Source: Bacteroidaceae bacterium (GTDB taxonomy: Bacteria; Bacteroidota; Bacteroidia; Bacteroidales; Bacteroidaceae). Taken from it: 43,194 bases of DNA. The stretch's first letter is position 1; each line of letters begins with the position of its first letter. This document shows, piece by piece, positions 41,417 to 43,194 of this stretch. The translations under genes and the position numbers were made by a program. The notes beneath the pieces were generated by a model that searched no databases, was not told where the DNA came from, and saw only the letters and a list, made by a program, of their open reading frames with translations. The stretch is taken from assembly GCA_017516885.1 (NCBI GenBank), contig JAFXAR010000072.1, forward strand, positions 1 through 43,194, written 5' to 3'.

Positions 41417-43003
41417 CTATAAATCCCCCTCAATATTGTACTTTAACCAGTAGGGGTGTTTCCTGTAGTTTTCCAAGGCAGTGAACGGCACGTGTATCAC
41501 TGCATTGCTGTTCTTAAAGATTGTGGTAATTGCAGGGGGAGTATGTGCGTGAATATAGACGTGTCTTAAGCTGTCGCAGTGGAAAAAAGCGTAGTCGCCA
41601 ATCTCCTCTACCCCGGAAGGGATGGTAATCTCCTCCAGTCCCTTGCACTCCCAGAAAACTCCGCGTTCAATAACTTTCAGGCTTTGTGGCAGTGAAACAT
41701 TCTTCAGGCCCGAGCATCGGCCGAAGGCATCCAGCTCTATGCGTTCAATACCTTCAGGAATATAGATAGATGTGAGTGATATGCAGTCTACAAATGCAGT
41801 ATTGCTAATACTTTTTATCTCGGGTGATATTTTTACGGCTTTAAGCCTTTTCATTTTCCTAAACGATGCATTTATATTTTTCACTGTACTGGGGAGTGAA
41901 ATGCTTGCTATTGAGTCGCATTCACGAAAGGCGTCGTAGCCGATGTCCCTAATTCCCTCCGGAATGTACACCGATAGTATTTTGCTTTTGTAAAAAGCCG
42001 AATCGGCTATACTTATTGTTCTGTATTGTTTATTGTCTAAGGTTATCTCGGGGTATATATATGCATTACCTTCTTTGTTTCCACAGCCACCCACAACTTC
42101 ACATGTTCTCTCGTTATGCGATAATGTTCTATAAATGACGCCTTCAATTTCTATGGTTGTTGCAACTTCAGGTCTTTGGGTCCTTGAATTTCCAATAAGT
42201 GCAGAATAGACAATTGGTATAAGTGCCAGCACAACAGTCAACGCCACTAAAAAGTTACGTTTGCTGTTGCGTTTTTTAATCGCCAATATCATTTCGTCTA
42301 TTGTGGCATACCGTTTCTCTTTGCTGGTTCTTGTACACTTTTTTATTACCTGATAGAAATGTCTGGAATATTTAACACTGGCTTTTTGTTTTATATAGCG
42401 CAATAGGCAGCCAACTGCATAAATGTCGGTTCGTTCGTCGATATTCTCAGTAGCCTTGTTGCTTAGTTCGGGAGCAGTGAAGCTCTTTGTGCTTCCCAAT
42501 ATATGGCAGTATTCGCTGCTAAAGCAGAAACCGAGGTCGACAATCTTTACGTTGTTACCCACTTGAGTGAGCATTATGTTATTGGGGCTCACATCGACGT
42601 ATGCAATTCCTTTGGAGTGAAAGGCCTTGAGACCTTCGAGCAGCTGCAGTGTGAAATTCCACAAATTCTGTTCGTTGGCAAAGAACCCCTTTTCCTTTGT
42701 CAGTTTCTCTTCTATGGTAACACCCTGCACATACTCTATGAGAATATACAGTTCATCGTTGCTCTCGTAAATATCGTGATACTTCACTATGTAAGGGCTA
42801 TCTATTTTTTTTCCCAGCTCATACTCCTTGTAAAATAGGTCTCTGTTGCTTTTGTTGGGAAAGAACTCGGAGCGCAACTGCTTCATAAAGTATTGCCTTC
42901 CATCAATGCCCACCCTGTACGACAGCGATGTTGCACCCATGTCACCAATGAATACCTTTTCGTCAAAGGCGTTGTTGTCGCTTATGTAGTCCGATGTTAT
43001 CAT
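41417..43003 (-). CDS. Membrane Ser/Thr kinase fused to BspA-like leucine-rich repeats
   Basis: The ATG at 43001-43003 is chosen because it lies ten bases after the stop of the upstream gene; an earlier start overlaps that gene. The 528-residue protein has an N-terminal eukaryote-like kinase (about 15-245), a membrane helix (about 251-271) and external BspA-type LRR_5 repeats (about 330-485, e.g. SLTSIYIPEGIERIELDAFG, GLEEITIPSGVEEIGDYAFF). Kinase landmarks are Lys41 (FMKQL), Glu60, the loop YVDVSPNN with Asp137 and Asn142, DLG at 156-158, and APE at 177-179. The HRD Arg and the Lys of HRDxKxxN are replaced (Val136, Ser139), and DFG is DLG. It is probably a non-canonical but active signalling receptor; targets unknown. 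Confidence 0.88.
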   Translation of the reverse strand: MITSDYISDNNAFDEKVFIGDMGATSLSYRVGIDGRQYFMKQLRSEFFPNKSNRDLFYKEYELGKKIDSPYIVKYHDIYESNDELYILIEYVQGVTIEEKLTKEKGFFANEQNLWNFTLQLLEGLKAFHSKGIAYVDVSPNNIMLTQVGNNVKIVDLGFCFSSEYCHILGSTKSFTAPELSNKATENIDERTDIYAVGCLLRYIKQKASVKYSRHFYQVIKKCTRTSKEKRYATIDEMILAIKKRNSKRNFLVALTVVLALIPIVYSALIGNSRTQRPEVATTIEIEGVIYRTLSHNERTCEVVGGCGNKEGNAYIYPEITLDNKQYRTISIADSAFYKSKILSVYIPEGIRDIGYDAFRECDSIASISLPSTVKNINASFRKMKRLKAVKISPEIKSISNTAFVDCISLTSIYIPEGIERIELDAFGRCSGLKNVSLPQSLKVIERGVFWECKGLEEITIPSGVEEIGDYAFFHCDSLRHVYIHAHTPPAITTIFKNSNAVIHVPFTALENYRKHPYWLKYNIEGDL

Positions 43004-43013
43004 TTTCTCTTTC

Positions 43014-43193
43014 TCACAAATCTTCGGTAAGCACTCTGTACTGTACGCCGCCAGTTCTGCCACACACAAAGCCTGTGGGCTTTCCATTGTTCTGCACAAG
43101 GCAACGCAGATGCAGTGGCTCGTTATTTACAAAGTGGTAACATTGGAATGTGTCGCCCACAGCCAGTTTGCTGTTTGCCGCCTCAATCACACG
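43014..43193 (-). CDS. C-terminal part of an unrecognised protein upstream of the kinase (partial)
   Basis: An open frame enters from the right edge on the minus strand and reads 59 codons to TGA at 43016-43014. It ends ten bases before the kinase start, so the two genes form an operon. The peptide (RVIEAANSKLAVGDTFQCYH ... TGGVQYRVLTEDL) is beta-rich with three Cys residues. I do not recognise it. Its position suggests a partner of the kinase, such as a regulator or substrate. Confidence 0.7.
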   Translation of the reverse strand, partial: RVIEAANSKLAVGDTFQCYHFVNNEPLHLRCLVQNNGKPTGFVCGRTGGVQYRVLTEDL

Positions 43194-43194
43194 G

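Noticed and set aside
1..43194. tRNA, rRNA, CRISPR, insertion sequence or prophage
   Set aside because: Intergenic regions are short and none contained a cloverleaf, spaced repeats, transposase frame or terminal inverted repeats that I could recognise.

Overview
This window is chromosomal DNA of a member of the Bacteroidota, most likely the order Bacteroidales. The evidence is a complete core type IX secretion (T9SS) gene set, porP(sprF)-gldK-gldL-gldM-gldN, outer-membrane barrels of the PorT/OMP_b-brl type, a DUF4290 gene, a fused CcsBA cytochrome c assembly protein, and many lipoproteins with short hydrophobic signals ending in a Cys followed by Gly or Ser. Promoters match the Bacteroidota pattern TTTG-N19-TAnnTTTG, and recognisable Shine-Dalgarno sites are absent. 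I see no tRNA, rRNA, CRISPR array, insertion sequence or phage gene.

Layout. 1-167 may hold the tail of a gene entering from the left. It converges on priA (minus, 191-2437). Positions 2745-5827 (plus) hold an array of six lipoprotein genes with strong promoters and hairpins; three single-unit proteins appear related to a protein built from four 81-82-residue repeats. The array ends at a perfect 44-bp palindrome that separates it from an outer-membrane barrel gene (minus). 6694-12573 (minus) is the T9SS operon. 12777-17160 (minus) holds a calycin-like T9SS cargo, an outer-membrane barrel, a PCMD lipoprotein and an alkaline phosphatase. 17215-25009 (minus) is a housekeeping envelope run read in the order tsaB, DUF4290, murA, rimM, a LytM-like protein, dxr, rseP and a lipoprotein serpin. 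Divergent from tsaB, 25269-27940 (plus) carries yicC, gmk, nadD and a secreted MORN-repeat protein.

28211-31369 (plus) holds two exported proteins: a DUF5077/DUF3472 protein and a GH109-like Gfo/Idh/MocA protein with an unusual Ala/Lys-rich tail. 31736-37241 (plus) is an aromatic amino acid operon: DAHP synthase, tyrA, aroB, aroA and pheA (chorismate mutase-prephenate dehydratase-ACT). aroQ lies further on at 39861, after ccsBA (minus) and a truncated LuxR-type helix-turn-helix remnant. The domain layout of this aromatic cluster looks more like Clostridia than Bacteroides, which suggests gene transfer. A BASS-type transporter follows. The window closes with an operon (minus) encoding an unrecognised protein, cut by the window edge, and a membrane-spanning Ser/Thr kinase fused to BspA-like leucine-rich repeats.

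How the parts fit. Much of the window concerns building and decorating the envelope: lipid II and isoprenoid precursors (murA, dxr), envelope stress proteolysis (rseP), surface export (T9SS) and possible exported cargo or lipoproteins. The rest is tRNA/rRNA and nucleotide metabolism and chorismate-derived amino acid synthesis. The best candidates for undescribed biology are the repeat-lipoprotein array at 2745-5827 and the kinase-LRR operon at the right edge.
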